A DNA stretch of 64,000 nucleotides from an uncultured SAR116 cluster alpha proteobacterium (GTDB taxonomy: Bacteria; Pseudomonadota; Alphaproteobacteria; Puniceispirillales; Marisalimonadaceae), in the NCBI GenBank assembly GCA_902595515.1, contig CACJQK010000003.1:83960-147959 (forward strand). Reading direction: 5' to 3'. The notes under the pieces are model-generated. The model was not told where the DNA came from. It was given only the letters and a program-made list of their open reading frames with translations, and searched no databases. The translations under genes and the position numbers were made by a program. Shown here one piece after another: positions 14,779-23,797 of the stretch. Positions within the stretch are counted from its first letter, which is position 1; each line of letters begins with the position of its first letter.

Positions 14779-16001
14779 TTAAAAATTTTAAAGTCTATCT
14801 CATTGTTTTTATTTACACGATTTGACACTTCCGGTAATGGATATTTTAACCCCGTTGCACAATTAAAAAGAACAACTTTATCGTTTTTTGATATTAACTT
14901 TGATGACAATGCTTTTTCGTAAGCAGTCATTGTTGCGGCGCCTTCAGGACACAAAAAGCATCCATCAATTTTAGCAACGCGATCTCTTGCTTCCATTATG
15001 TCTTCATCTGAAACAGACATTGCAAAACCTTTACTTTCACGAATTGCTCTTATGATTAAAAAATCTCCTACTGCTATTGGCACTCTTATTCCAGCAGCTC
15101 TAGTATACGCATTTTCCCATAATGGTGCATGCTCATCCCCGTTTTCCCAAGCTTTGACAATAGGTGCGCACCCATTGGCTTGAACAGCAACCATTTTAGG
15201 TAGTTTTCCTTTCACCCATCCAAGTTCTTTTAATTCTAAAAAAGCTTTCCACATTCCAATTAAACCAGTGCCTCCACCAGTAGGATAAAAAATTATATCT
15301 GGTAATTTCCAATTAAATTGTTCTGCCAATTCAAGACCCATAGTTTTCTTTCCTTCAATCCTATATGGTTCTTTAAGAGTTGAGACGTCAAACCACCCTA
15401 CTTTTTCTTTGCCTTCTCCAACTATTTTTCCACAATCATTTATTAAACCATTTACTAAAAAAGTTTCTGCTCCAAGTGATTGAATTTCTCTTACATTAAT
15501 ATCTGGAGTATCTTCAGGGCAGAACACAGTTGATTTTATACCTGCGTTTGTTGCATAAGCAGCCATAGCAGCACCTGCATTTCCATTTGTGGGAATAGCT
15601 AAATGTTTCAACTTAAATTGTTTTGCCATTGAAACTGCCAAACATAATCCCCTAGCTTTAAACGAACCAGTGGGAAGCCTTCCTTCATCTTTAACTAATA
15701 AAACACCCTTATTATTTGAAGAATAGTTAACGGTTCTATTTAACTTAATCAATGGAGTAATAGTTTCACCCAATGTAACTCTGTTCTTTGGATCTAATAC
15801 TGGTAAAAGTGGTGAATATCTCCAGAAACCATCTACTTTGGAATTTGTAATATCATCTCTTGAAACTTCTTTTTTTAAAGTTTGCAAATCATACCTTACT
15901 AACAATGGTCTTCCTGCTTCAGATAAACCATGTATCTTATTAGCTTCATATTTCTTTCCAGTGATTGAACACTCAAGATGACTTACATAATTTTTTTCCA
16001 T
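14775..16001 (-). CDS. thrC: Threonine synthase-like PLP enzyme
   Basis: 408 aa, fold type II PLP enzyme. 'G-S-F-K-A-R-G-L' (about residues 115-122) carries the PLP-binding lysine; 'P-T-N-G-N-A-G-A-A-M-A-A-Y-A' and 'P-T-G-G-G-T-G-L-I-G-M' are the phosphate-binding loops. It converts O-phosphohomoserine to threonine in the pathway role suggested. The N-terminus resembles the zinc ribbon of threonine synthases ('L-E-C-S-I-T-G-K-K-Y') but lacks most of the metal-binding cysteines. A related PLP lyase with another substrate cannot be excluded. AGGAA precedes the ATG; the next gene upstream is a tartrate-type dehydrogenase. Confidence 0.8.
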   Translation of the reverse strand: MEKNYVSHLECSITGKKYEANKIHGLSEAGRPLLVRYDLQTLKKEVSRDDITNSKVDGFWRYSPLLPVLDPKNRVTLGETITPLIKLNRTVNYSSNNKGVLLVKDEGRLPTGSFKARGLCLAVSMAKQFKLKHLAIPTNGNAGAAMAAYATNAGIKSTVFCPEDTPDINVREIQSLGAETFLVNGLINDCGKIVGEGKEKVGWFDVSTLKEPYRIEGKKTMGLELAEQFNWKLPDIIFYPTGGGTGLIGMWKAFLELKELGWVKGKLPKMVAVQANGCAPIVKAWENGDEHAPLWENAYTRAAGIRVPIAVGDFLIIRAIRESKGFAMSVSDEDIMEARDRVAKIDGCFLCPEGAATMTAYEKALSSKLISKNDKVVLFNCATGLKYPLPEVSNRVNKNNEIDFKIFN

Positions 16002-16020
16002 ATTTATTCCTGAACTTTAT

Positions 16021-17094
16021 TTATTTACTATTTTTACCTGAAATAATATCTATCATTGCTTGGGTAATTTGTTTTGTGGTGCTTTTTCCACCAAGATCTC
16101 TAGGTAAATATTTTTTGTCTGATGTAAGCTTTTCAATTGCGGACATCAACTTTTGAGCAGCCTGAAGTTCACCTAAATTTTCTAACATCATTACTGCAGA
16201 CCAATAAGATCCAATAGGATTGGCAATTCCCTTTCCCATTATATCAAAAGCAGATCCGTGAATTGGTTCAAACATAGATGGATGACGTTTTTCTGGATCT
16301 AAATTTCCTGTGGGAGCAATTCCCATTGACCCTGATAATGACGCTGCCAAATCTGTTAAAATGTCAGCATGTAAGTTTGAAGCAACAACGGTGTCAATAC
16401 TTTTTGGGTCTAATACCATTCTAGTAGTCATTGCATCAACAAGCATTTTATCTGTATTTACGTCCTTGTAATCTTGTGATATCTCATTAAATATTTCGTC
16501 CCACATAACCATACCATGTCTTTGAGCATTAGATTTAGTCACTAAAGTTAATAATTTTCTTGGTCTGGATCTGGCTATCTCAAATGCAAACCTTTGTATT
16601 CTCTCTACACCCTGTTTTGTAAATAGAGTAACATCCATTGCTGTATCATGACTGTAACCTCTATGACTTCTACCGCCAATGCCTGAGTATTCTCCTTCAG
16701 AATTCTCTCTAATAAAACTCCAATCAATATCCTTTTCATCAATATTTTTAAGAGGAGATATTATTCCAGGTAAAAGACGTACAGGCCTTAGATTTGCGTA
16801 TTGATCTAAACCTTGACATAATTTTAACCTCAGCCCCCAAAGTGTTATGTGATCTGGAATTTCAGGTACACCAGCAGATCCAAAATAAATTGCACTAAAA
16901 CTCTTAAGTTCTTCAACACCTTCGTCAGGCATCATAACACCATGTTTTTTGTAGTACTCTGCTCCCCAATCAAATTGATGAAATTCTATTGGTAAATTTT
17001 GGACTGCCTTTGAAAGAGCTTTTAAAACCTCAACTCCACTATGTATTACTTCTGTGCCAATCCCATCACCAGGAATAACTGCAATTTTGTACAT
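16021..17094 (-). CDS. Tartrate/D-malate dehydrogenase, isopropylmalate dehydrogenase family (copy 1)
   Basis: 357 aa. 'I-P-G-D-G-I-G-T-E-V' at the N-terminus, 'I-R-E-N-S-E-G-E-Y-S' near residue 135, 'V-A-S-N-L-H-A-D-I-L-T-D-L-A' and 'E-P-I-H-G-S-A-F-D-I' identify the beta-decarboxylating hydroxy-acid dehydrogenase family. These enzymes oxidise and decarboxylate substrates such as D-malate, tartrate or 3-isopropylmalate with NAD and a divalent metal. The length and the 'W-G-L-R-L-K-L-C-Q' segment favour tartrate/D-malate type over LeuB. It sits 20 bases upstream of the threonine synthase gene and has an AAGG site. Two related genes are at 22.7 and 61.1 kb. Confidence 0.85.
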   Translation of the reverse strand: MYKIAVIPGDGIGTEVIHSGVEVLKALSKAVQNLPIEFHQFDWGAEYYKKHGVMMPDEGVEELKSFSAIYFGSAGVPEIPDHITLWGLRLKLCQGLDQYANLRPVRLLPGIISPLKNIDEKDIDWSFIRENSEGEYSGIGGRSHRGYSHDTAMDVTLFTKQGVERIQRFAFEIARSRPRKLLTLVTKSNAQRHGMVMWDEIFNEISQDYKDVNTDKMLVDAMTTRMVLDPKSIDTVVASNLHADILTDLAASLSGSMGIAPTGNLDPEKRHPSMFEPIHGSAFDIMGKGIANPIGSYWSAVMMLENLGELQAAQKLMSAIEKLTSDKKYLPRDLGGKSTTKQITQAMIDIISGKNSK

Positions 17095-17186
17095 CTTTTG
17101 CCTTCTTAAATAAATAAATATAAATAATAATAAAAATAGTTTATCTATTAATAACTTAATTATTTCAATATTTAAAAAATTGTTAA

Positions 17187-18836
17187 ATGGTAGCTATCTC
17201 TAAACTATTAAATCAAATATTAAGTTCGCATTTAAAAATCATAAGTATAATTATAATTTTCTTACTTCTTTCTCCAGTTATTTCTATAATTATATCAAGT
17301 TTTCAAAACACATATGATTTATGGCTACATCTTATAAATTCACGTTTAAAGTATTATTTATACAACACTTTTATGTTAATGTTAGGTGTTTGTTTAACAA
17401 CCTTTGTGATCGGAGTTTCTCTTGCCTGGTTAGTTTGCCGATATAATTTTTACATGAAAAATATTATTGAGTGGGCACTACTTTTGCCTCTAGCATTACC
17501 GTCATATATAGTTGCGTATTGTTATACTGATTTTTTTGAATATAGTGGTTTTGTTCAGACAATATTAAGAGATTTATTTAATTTTTCTTCACCAAGTGAT
17601 TATTATTTTCCAGAAATAAGATCTCTTGGAGGAGCAGTGTTTGTAATATCTTTTGTCTTATACCCTTATGTTTATCTAATTACCAAAGTTGCTTTTAAAT
17701 CTACTCCTTCATCTTTAATTGAGTTTGCTGAGATCTCTGGGAAAAATATTTTCTATTTTGTTTCTTTACCTCTAGCTAAACCTGCAATAGTTGCTGGATT
17801 GTCATTAGTGTTGATGGAAACAGTTTCTGATTTTGGTACAGTAGATTTTTTTGCAGTTGAAACAATTACTCTTGGTATTTTTAACCTATGGCTTGGAATG
17901 AACAATCTAGCCTCAGCATCACAACTAGCTTTAGTAGGATTTACATTTGTAATTATTTTGCTTGCACTAGAGCTTTATGCAAGGAAAAAACAAAAATTTA
18001 ACGATCCTAAATTCAACACTCACAATTTTTTTAATATTCAAGTATCTAAATCTAAAAATATTATAATTTTTTCAATATGCGTTATGCCAATATTATTTGG
18101 GTTTTTGATACCAGTACTTATTTTAATTGAGAATTCTCTAAATTATTTTCACCTTGAAAATTTTGATCACTTAGTTACTATTGCCCAAAACTCTTTTTTT
18201 ATTAGCTTCACTACTGCAACAATCATAATATTATTATCTATAATTTTAACCGTAAGTATTAAATATCAAAATTTTAAAGGCTTTAATTTTTTATCTACAA
18301 TTGCGGGTATTGGATATGCTTTTCCAGGCATAATTATAGCTCTTGGGACATTGTTTTTTATTTCTTTTATTGAAAAATTTGTAAATTTATCATTAGAAAT
18401 CTTTTCTATTGATCTAAATTTAATCTTAATTGGTTCTTACTTTTTATTAATTTTTGCTTATATATCAAGATTTAATGCTGTTTCATTTGGCGCAATTAAT
18501 AGCGGAATAAATAGATTACCCCCTAATTTACTTGAAGCTAGTAGATCACTTGGTAATCCGTTTTGGTATAGTTTTAGAAAGGTTATATTACCGTTATTAA
18601 GACCATCTGTTTTAACTGCATTTATTCTGGCTTTTGTTGATATTATTAAAGAACTTCCAATAACATTGTTATTAAGACCTTTCAATTTTGAAACTTTAGC
18701 CACATACGTATATCAATATGCAAATGATGAAATGCTTGAAAGAGCATCAAGCGCAGCTCTTCTTATAGTAATTATAGGACTTTTACCTATTTTGTTGATC
18801 AATAAAATAATAAATATAAATAAAAAAATAATTTAA
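17187..18836 (+). CDS. fbpB: Fe3+ ABC transporter permease, FbpB type
   Basis: 549 aa inner-membrane protein with about twelve hydrophobic segments in two similar halves, as in FbpB/SfuB/FutB ferric iron permeases. Both halves carry an ABC-permease EAA-like loop: 'F-A-E-I-S-G-K-N-I-F-Y-F-V-S-L-P-L-A' (about residue 180) and 'L-L-E-A-S-R-S-L-G-N-P-F-W' with 'V-I-L-P-L-L-R-P' (about residue 450). It moves periplasmic Fe3+ delivered by the binding protein, whose candidate gene is at 20.3 kb on the other strand. The ATPase gene is not in the window. fur follows 56 bases later. Confidence 0.88.
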   Translation: MVAISKLLNQILSSHLKIISIIIIFLLLSPVISIIISSFQNTYDLWLHLINSRLKYYLYNTFMLMLGVCLTTFVIGVSLAWLVCRYNFYMKNIIEWALLLPLALPSYIVAYCYTDFFEYSGFVQTILRDLFNFSSPSDYYFPEIRSLGGAVFVISFVLYPYVYLITKVAFKSTPSSLIEFAEISGKNIFYFVSLPLAKPAIVAGLSLVLMETVSDFGTVDFFAVETITLGIFNLWLGMNNLASASQLALVGFTFVIILLALELYARKKQKFNDPKFNTHNFFNIQVSKSKNIIIFSICVMPILFGFLIPVLILIENSLNYFHLENFDHLVTIAQNSFFISFTTATIIILLSIILTVSIKYQNFKGFNFLSTIAGIGYAFPGIIIALGTLFFISFIEKFVNLSLEIFSIDLNLILIGSYFLLIFAYISRFNAVSFGAINSGINRLPPNLLEASRSLGNPFWYSFRKVILPLLRPSVLTAFILAFVDIIKELPITLLLRPFNFETLATYVYQYANDEMLERASSAALLIVIIGLLPILLINKIININKKII

Positions 18837-18852
18837 TTTTTTGTAAACTTGT

Positions 18853-18880
18853 ATTAGTTTAGAATGATTATAAATCTTTC
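18853..18880 (+). promoter_or_regulatory. Possible Fur box ahead of fur
   Basis: AGAATGATTATAAATC (18861-18876) shares the ATGATTAT core of Fur boxes and lies just before the AGGA of fur. Autoregulation of fur is common. The match is partial, about two of three hexamers. Confidence 0.35.
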
Positions 18881-18892
18881 TAGGAAAAAAGA

Positions 18893-19297
18893 ATGGCCCA
18901 ACTTTATGAGAAATGTATAAAAAACGGTCTGAGAATGACACTGCCTAGAAAAATTATACTAGAAGTAATAGAGGATTCTGCTGATCACCCTGATGTGGAT
19001 GAAATGTATAGAAGAGCTGTTGAAAAAGATCGTTCAATCTCAATCGCAACTGTTTACAGAACAATTAAATTATTTGAAGAGGCTGGAATAATTGAAAGAT
19101 TAGATATTGGTGACGGCAGATCTCGATATGAAGAAGCTGGCGAACATCATGAACATTTAATTGATGTAGAGAGTGGTGAAATCATTGAATTTCAGAACGA
19201 AGAACTAGAAGAAATGAAAAGGCAGGTAGCTCTTAATATGGGATATGAACTAGTAGATCATAGATTAGAGTTATTTGGAAAAAAAATAAAAAAATAA
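18893..19297 (+). CDS. fur: Ferric uptake regulator Fur
   Basis: 134 aa, typical Fur length. Winged-helix part with 'R-M-T-L-P-R-K-I-I-L' and 'S-I-A-T-V-Y-R-T-I-K-L-F' as recognition helix; 'H-H-E-H-L-I-D-V-E-S-G-E-I-I-E-F' near residue 84 supplies metal-binding histidines. The C-x-x-C zinc site of enteric Fur is replaced by 'D-V-E-S-G', as I recall for alphaproteobacterial Fur. Fe2+-Fur represses iron uptake genes; canonical GATAATGATTATC-type boxes occur at 19.3, 21.3 and 22.5 kb around it. AGGAAAAAAGA precedes the ATG. Confidence 0.93.
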   Translation: MAQLYEKCIKNGLRMTLPRKIILEVIEDSADHPDVDEMYRRAVEKDRSISIATVYRTIKLFEEAGIIERLDIGDGRSRYEEAGEHHEHLIDVESGEIIEFQNEELEEMKRQVALNMGYELVDHRLELFGKKIKK

Positions 19298-19345
19298 CAT
19301 TCTTGTTTGTTTAATTTCTTTGATTTCAAAGTTACATAATGTATT

Positions 19346-19366
19346 ATTAATAATGATTATCAATTT
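19346..19366 (+). promoter_or_regulatory. Fur box upstream of the SDR gene
   Basis: ATTAATAATGATTATCAATTT: the AATGATTATCA core matches GATAATGATAATCATTATC over the central hexamers. It lies 16 bases before the SDR start codon, in the short gap after fur, and would overlap a promoter there. Confidence 0.5.
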
Positions 19367-19381
19367 CTCGAAAATTTAAAA

Positions 19382-20122
19382 ATGGAAGAAAAAGATAAAA
19401 TTATAATTCTTACAGGAGGTAGCAGAGGCATAGGTCACGCTACTTCAAAAAAATTTTGGGATGATGGATGGACAGTAATTACATTTTCACGATCTGAAGT
19501 TGCACCAAAATGTCCTTGGTCTAACAATAAACAATTTCACTTTCAAGTTGATCTTGAAGATGAAATTTCTTTAAACAAAAAACTTAAAGAGTTATCTAAA
19601 TTTTTAAATGGGAGGCCAGTAAAAGCACTCATTAATAATGCTGCAATTTCTCCAAAAGACAAAAGAAATGAGAGACTTAGTTTTAATGAAACATCATTAG
19701 AATTATGGCGTAAAGTATTTAATGTTAATTTTTTTGCTCCAATCATTATTTCAAAAGCTATTGTTAATAATCTTAAATCAGCTAATGGTATGATTATTAA
19801 CGTAACATCTATTGCCAGTGATAATGTTCACCAATTTGCAGGACCTGCTTACGCAACATCTAAAGCTGCTCTAAAATCACTAACAAGAGAAATGGCATCA
19901 GATCTTGCCAAAGATAATATAAGAGTAAATGCTATAGCTCCTGGAGAAATTGAAACCTCTATGGTTACTCCAAGTAGTAAAAAATTACTCACAGAGAAGA
20001 TACCTATGAAAAGATTTGGAACACCCGATGAAGTTGCAGGTGTCATTCTTTCAATGTGCTCAGAAACTTTCTCATATGTTAATGGAACGGAGATTCAGAT
20101 TAATGGCGGTCAAACTGTCTAA
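19382..20122 (+). CDS. SDR-family oxidoreductase, probably iron-regulated
   Basis: 246 aa short-chain dehydrogenase. 'G-G-S-R-G-I-G-H-A' (about residues 11-19) is the NAD(P)-binding glycine motif, 'N-N-A-A-I-S' the structural motif, and 'Y-A-T-S-K' near residue 157 gives the catalytic tyrosine and lysine. The C-terminus 'N-G-T-E-I-Q-I-N-G-G-Q' is of the classical FabG-like type. Substrate unknown. It is between fur and the iron-binding protein and has a Fur box directly upstream, so a role tied to iron limitation, for example in siderophore or cofactor chemistry, is possible but not shown. Confidence 0.82.
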   Translation: MEEKDKIIILTGGSRGIGHATSKKFWDDGWTVITFSRSEVAPKCPWSNNKQFHFQVDLEDEISLNKKLKELSKFLNGRPVKALINNAAISPKDKRNERLSFNETSLELWRKVFNVNFFAPIIISKAIVNNLKSANGMIINVTSIASDNVHQFAGPAYATSKAALKSLTREMASDLAKDNIRVNAIAPGEIETSMVTPSSKKLLTEKIPMKRFGTPDEVAGVILSMCSETFSYVNGTEIQINGGQTV

Positions 20123-20162
20123 ATATTTTGATTATATAAAAATTTCAAATATAAATATAAAA

Positions 20163-20194
20163 AAAACAGGATTTGTTTTGTTCCTGTTTTTTTT
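20163..20194. terminator. Bidirectional intrinsic terminator
   Basis: Stem AAAACAGGA (20163-20171) and TCCTGTTTT (20182-20190), with an eight-T run to 20194 on the plus strand and an A run before it, which gives the T run on the minus strand. It lies between the convergent SDR and iron-binding-protein genes and can end transcripts from both. Confidence 0.75.
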
Positions 20195-20252
20195 ATTTAA
20201 AGGTATAGCTTGGCTATTAGTTGGTTATTTTGGTATTAGTTATTTCTTTTAA

Positions 20253-21290
20253 TCACCAACCCACCTGATCAATTATCATTTGTGCTTTTTTTGCATTTTT
20301 AGCAATCTCACTAATTGCTAAGCTATCTGACTTAAATGTACCCCATTCCATTATTTTGCCATCAAGTTTAACTTTAGGATTTACTGGATATTCAAAATTA
20401 ACATTTGCATAAATTTTCTGTGCTTTTGGCATAGTAAGCCATTCAATAAATCTTAGAGCTTCTTCACTATTTTTTGAATATTTTGCAATAGCCGCACCTG
20501 AAATGTTAACATGTTGTCCTCTATTACCTTGGTTATAGAATATTACTTCAGTAGCTCGTGCCCAATTTTTTTGTTCAGGTTTCTTTTCATTAAATTTCAT
20601 TAATGCAAAATAATATGTGTTCATTAAAACTATATCACACTCACCTGAGTAAATTCCTTTTGCTTGTGCTCTGTCATTACCTTTTGGTTTTCTTGCAAAA
20701 TTTGAAACTAAACCTTCTGCCCATGATTTTGCTTTTGCCTCACCCTTATGAGCAATTATTGAAGCCAATAATGCTCTATTATATGGGTGACTTCCAATTC
20801 TTGTACAGATTTTACCCCTGAACTTAGATTTTGCTAAATCTTCAATATCATTAATTTCATTTTTATTAACCCTTTCTTTGGAAATACCTATTATTCGGGC
20901 TCTAGTAGATAAACTAACCCATTTTTTGTTTATATCTCTTAAATGATTTGGAACATTTCTATTTATTATGTCTGAGTTAATTTTTTTAACTAAATCCATA
21001 TCCGCAAGCTCAGATAATCTTGAAATATCAACGGTAAGAATCACATCTGCAGGAGAATTTTTTCCTTCGGATTTGAGCCTTTGCGCTAGGCCTTTCTTAG
21101 CGTGTAAAACGTTAAATTTTACTGAAAATTCTTTTTCATATTCTTTAGTAAATGGTTCCAAAAGAGCAGGGCTTCGATAAGAGTAAATATTTATCTCATT
21201 TGCACTAGCGCGTTGAATGCCAAAAATTAAGATAGATAAACAAAAAATTAAGTTGAAAATACAAAATAATAAAGATTTAAGACTTTTCAT
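20253..21290 (-). CDS. fbpA: Fe3+-binding periplasmic protein, FbpA/FutA type
   Basis: 345 aa with a signal peptide (hydrophobic to about residue 30, 'R-A-S-A-N-E'). 'I-N-I-Y-S-Y-R' opens the mature protein; 'G-I-Y-S-G-E-C-D-I-V-L-M-N-T-Y-Y-F-A' contains the tandem tyrosines that bind Fe3+ in this family, and 'N-I-S-G-A-A-I' and 'F-I-E-W-L-T' match too. It captures ferric iron in the periplasm for the FbpB-type permease at 17.2 kb. A Fur-box cluster lies just upstream (21.31-21.35 kb). Confidence 0.9.
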   Translation of the reverse strand: MKSLKSLLFCIFNLIFCLSILIFGIQRASANEINIYSYRSPALLEPFTKEYEKEFSVKFNVLHAKKGLAQRLKSEGKNSPADVILTVDISRLSELADMDLVKKINSDIINRNVPNHLRDINKKWVSLSTRARIIGISKERVNKNEINDIEDLAKSKFRGKICTRIGSHPYNRALLASIIAHKGEAKAKSWAEGLVSNFARKPKGNDRAQAKGIYSGECDIVLMNTYYFALMKFNEKKPEQKNWARATEVIFYNQGNRGQHVNISGAAIAKYSKNSEEALRFIEWLTMPKAQKIYANVNFEYPVNPKVKLDGKIMEWGTFKSDSLAISEIAKNAKKAQMIIDQVGW

Positions 21291-21312
21291 TTAAAACACC
21301 ATTATGTTATTG

Positions 21313-21351
21313 CGAATTATTATCATTATTATTACTATAACTATTATCAAT
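21313..21351 (-). promoter_or_regulatory. Fur box(es) upstream of fbpA
   Basis: On the minus strand TTGATAATAGTTATAG followed by AATAATGATAATAATTC: two overlapping runs of GATAAT-like hexamers immediately upstream of the iron-binding-protein gene. Repression by Fe2+-Fur when iron is plentiful is the natural reading. Confidence 0.6.
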
Positions 21352-21367
21352 GTCAAATTAATTTTTT

Positions 21368-22342
21368 TTAACCTCCTCCTATTAATATACCAGCAGCCAG
21401 AACTAATGATCCACCAAAAACCACTTGAAACACGGCTTTTGTAAATTTAATTTCCATATATTTAGCTTGTATCCACGCAATAGCCCAAAGCTCAACTAGT
21501 ACAAAAAACATTGCAATCACTGTTGCAACATAAAAGTCAGAAATCAAATATGGGAGTGCATGACCTAACCCCCCTATTGTAGTCATAATGCCTGAGGCAA
21601 ACCCTCGCTTTATTGGTGAGCCTCTCCCTGATATTACTCCATCATCATGTACAGCTTCTGTAAAACCCATTGAAATTCCAGCTCCTATTGATGCTGCTAA
21701 ACCAACTAATAATGTTGTATGACTGTCTTTTGTTGCGAAAGCAGTAGCAAAAATTGGAGCTAAAGTTGAAACTGATCCATCCATAAGACCGGCAAGACCT
21801 GGCTGGACCCATGTTAAAATAAACTGTCTTTTATCTTTAGTAACTTCTTCTTTGGCGCTTCGTGATTTTTGAGCATTCAATAATATCAATTTAGCATTAT
21901 CTTTCTGCTCTCTACTCATTAATGCTAAGTCGATAAGTAAATTTCTAATTTCAATATTTTGGGATTTTTTAGCAAAGGAATTATAAAATTGAGCAGATAA
22001 AGTTTCCATTTCAATAATTTCGTTTCTAACTTTTTCAATAGAATTCTTTATTACTAACCATTCAGGTTTTCTTTTGAAATAATTAGCAATTTCTTTTTGG
22101 TTAGTAATGCTTAAGGTCTCACCAAATTTATTTTTATGTAATTCAACTAATTTTTTTCTATTTTTATTTTTTAAAATAGACATTTGTTTAAACATTTTTG
22201 ATGTAACTGGGTAATTTATAAGAAAATGAGAAGAATACTCATCATATAATTTTATATCTTCTTCCAAACTATCAATTGCAAGAGATAATATTTCATTATC
22301 ATTTAAGTCTTGAAATTTCTTTTTTATCAAAGATTTGTACAT
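21368..22342 (-). CDS. MbfA-like rubrerythrin/ferritin-VIT1 iron exporter
   Basis: 324 aa. The N-terminal 165 residues are helical with 'S-L-E-E-D-I-K-L-Y-D-E-Y' and 'I-E-M-E-T-L-S-A-Q-F-Y', as in rubrerythrin-like di-iron domains. The C-terminal half is a VIT1/CCC1 transporter: 'G-L-A-G-L-M-D-G-S-V-S-T-L-A-P', 'S-I-G-A-G-I-S-M-G-F-T-E-A' and three further hydrophobic segments, ending in glycines. This is the architecture of MbfA of Agrobacterium and Bradyrhizobium, which exports iron and protects against peroxide. In those species it is controlled by Irr; here a near-perfect Fur box lies in the divergent upstream region. Confidence 0.85.
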   Translation of the reverse strand: MYKSLIKKKFQDLNDNEILSLAIDSLEEDIKLYDEYSSHFLINYPVTSKMFKQMSILKNKNRKKLVELHKNKFGETLSITNQKEIANYFKRKPEWLVIKNSIEKVRNEIIEMETLSAQFYNSFAKKSQNIEIRNLLIDLALMSREQKDNAKLILLNAQKSRSAKEEVTKDKRQFILTWVQPGLAGLMDGSVSTLAPIFATAFATKDSHTTLLVGLAASIGAGISMGFTEAVHDDGVISGRGSPIKRGFASGIMTTIGGLGHALPYLISDFYVATVIAMFFVLVELWAIAWIQAKYMEIKFTKAVFQVVFGGSLVLAAGILIGGG

Positions 22343-22414
22343 AATGCATTCCCAAAGAGTTATGTAATATATTAGTTTAATTAATAAGTCATTGAATTTA
22401 TTATTTATTTTTGC

Positions 22415-22485
22415 AAATGATAATAATTATTAAAATAATTAAATATATTATTGACAATGATAATGATTATCATTATTGTCAATAT
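22415..22485. promoter_or_regulatory. Double Fur box in the mbfA-like/dehydrogenase divergent region
   Basis: The 309 bases between the two divergent genes hold no further gene. GATAATGATTATCATTATT at 22459-22477 differs from the canonical Fur box only slightly, and contains ATAATGAT-T-ATCATTAT, a perfect 8-1-8 palindrome, flanked by TTGACAAT and ATTGTCAA. A weaker second copy, GATAATAATTATTAAAATA, is at 22419-22437. The rest of the gap is AT-rich with no obvious structure. Confidence 0.8.
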
Positions 22486-22651
22486 ATGGATGAACTCAAT
22501 ATATCTCCCAAGATTAATTAACTTCATCCACATTTCATTTAAAAATTTACAACTCTAAAAGATTTTTTTTATAAACTACAAACGTCTATTAAATCATTGT
22601 AAATGTTAATCGACCCAAGTAATATTTTATTAAATAAATTTGGTATCACAC

Positions 22652-23779
22652 ATGAATAATAATGAATTTCAGATAGCTACCGTACCTGGAGATGGGATAG
22701 GTAAAGACATAGTAAATTCAGCTATTTCAATTGTAGACTTGTCTTCAAAAATAGCAGGCGGATTTAAATGCGAATGGCATATGATCAAAGCAGGAGCAGA
22801 ATATTATTCTTTGACTGGAAAAGATGTTGAACCAGGAGGAGAAAAAAAAGTTGATGAACTCGATAGTATTTTTTTAGGTGCAATTGGGTTACCTAGTGTT
22901 CGTCATAAAGATGGAACTGAAATATGCCCTCACCTAAGATTTAGAGAAATGTTTGGGTTGTATGCAGGTGTAAGGCCAGTTAAAGCATACAAAAATATAC
23001 CTAATAGATTAAGTAATGAATTATCAAGAAATATAGATTTAATTATTTTAAGAGAATCTACTGAAGGATTATTTTATACTGCTGCTGTTCACAATAGATG
23101 TCCTGTGGAAAATGACCAAGAAGTGCAAGATGTAATGAAAATAACTAGAGCAACTACTGAAAAATTACATGATTTTGCATTTAAGTTAGCAAGACAAAGA
23201 AAGAAAAAAGGTAAGCTTGGAAAAGTAACTTGCGTTGATAAAGCTAATGTTTTTAGATCACAGGCATTTTTCAGGAGAATATTTGATGAAAGAAAAGTTA
23301 AATTTAAAGATATAGATGCTGAGCATTGCTATGTTGATGCAATGGCACTCAACTTGATTAGAAATCCTTGGGAATACGATGTAATGGTGATGGAAAATAT
23401 GTTTGGTGACATATTATCTGATTTAGGAGGAGGCCTTATCGGAGGAATGGGTATGGCATCATGTGCTGAAATAGGTGATAATCATGGATTATTTCAACCT
23501 GCCCATGGGAGTGCGCCTGATATACTTGGACAGGACAAGGCTAATCCGCTAGCTACTATTTTAAGTGCATCTCTGATGCTCGAATATCTATCTGATAAAA
23601 CAAAATGTAAAAGTACTTTGTTAGGTTCCAGATTAATTGAGACCGCAATTGAAATTGGTTTTGAAAGAAATGAATTAAGACCAATAGAATTTGGAGGTGA
23701 TATGGGAACAACAGCGATAACCGAAACTTTAAGTGATTTATTAAAAGATAATGAAATTCAAAAACAATTATTAACTTAA
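22652..23779 (+). CDS. Isocitrate/isopropylmalate/tartrate dehydrogenase family protein (copy 2)
   Basis: 375 aa from the ATG at 22652; an in-frame TTG at 22640 is less likely. 'V-P-G-D-G-I-G-K-D-I', 'L-R-E-S-T-E-G-L-F-Y', 'M-V-M-E-N-M-F-G-D-I-L-S-D-L' and 'P-A-H-G-S-A-P-D-I' identify a decarboxylating hydroxy-acid dehydrogenase. The sequence differs from copies 1 and 3 around the substrate loop (S-T-E-G-L-F-Y in place of E-N-S/T-E-G-E-Y-S), so its substrate probably differs. It is followed by an ABM-domain gene and an OtnK-type kinase, which suggests a four-carbon sugar acid. The upstream region has a Fur box shared with the mbfA-like gene. Confidence 0.82.
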   Translation: MNNNEFQIATVPGDGIGKDIVNSAISIVDLSSKIAGGFKCEWHMIKAGAEYYSLTGKDVEPGGEKKVDELDSIFLGAIGLPSVRHKDGTEICPHLRFREMFGLYAGVRPVKAYKNIPNRLSNELSRNIDLIILRESTEGLFYTAAVHNRCPVENDQEVQDVMKITRATTEKLHDFAFKLARQRKKKGKLGKVTCVDKANVFRSQAFFRRIFDERKVKFKDIDAEHCYVDAMALNLIRNPWEYDVMVMENMFGDILSDLGGGLIGGMGMASCAEIGDNHGLFQPAHGSAPDILGQDKANPLATILSASLMLEYLSDKTKCKSTLLGSRLIETAIEIGFERNELRPIEFGGDMGTTAITETLSDLLKDNEIQKQLLT

Positions 23780-23797
23780 AAGGAGATTAATAAATTA

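Noticed and set aside
17100..17186. Possible Fur box before fbpB
   Set aside because: Only loose AATAAT/TTATC similarity is present in AT-rich DNA; no hexamer triplet with the right phase.
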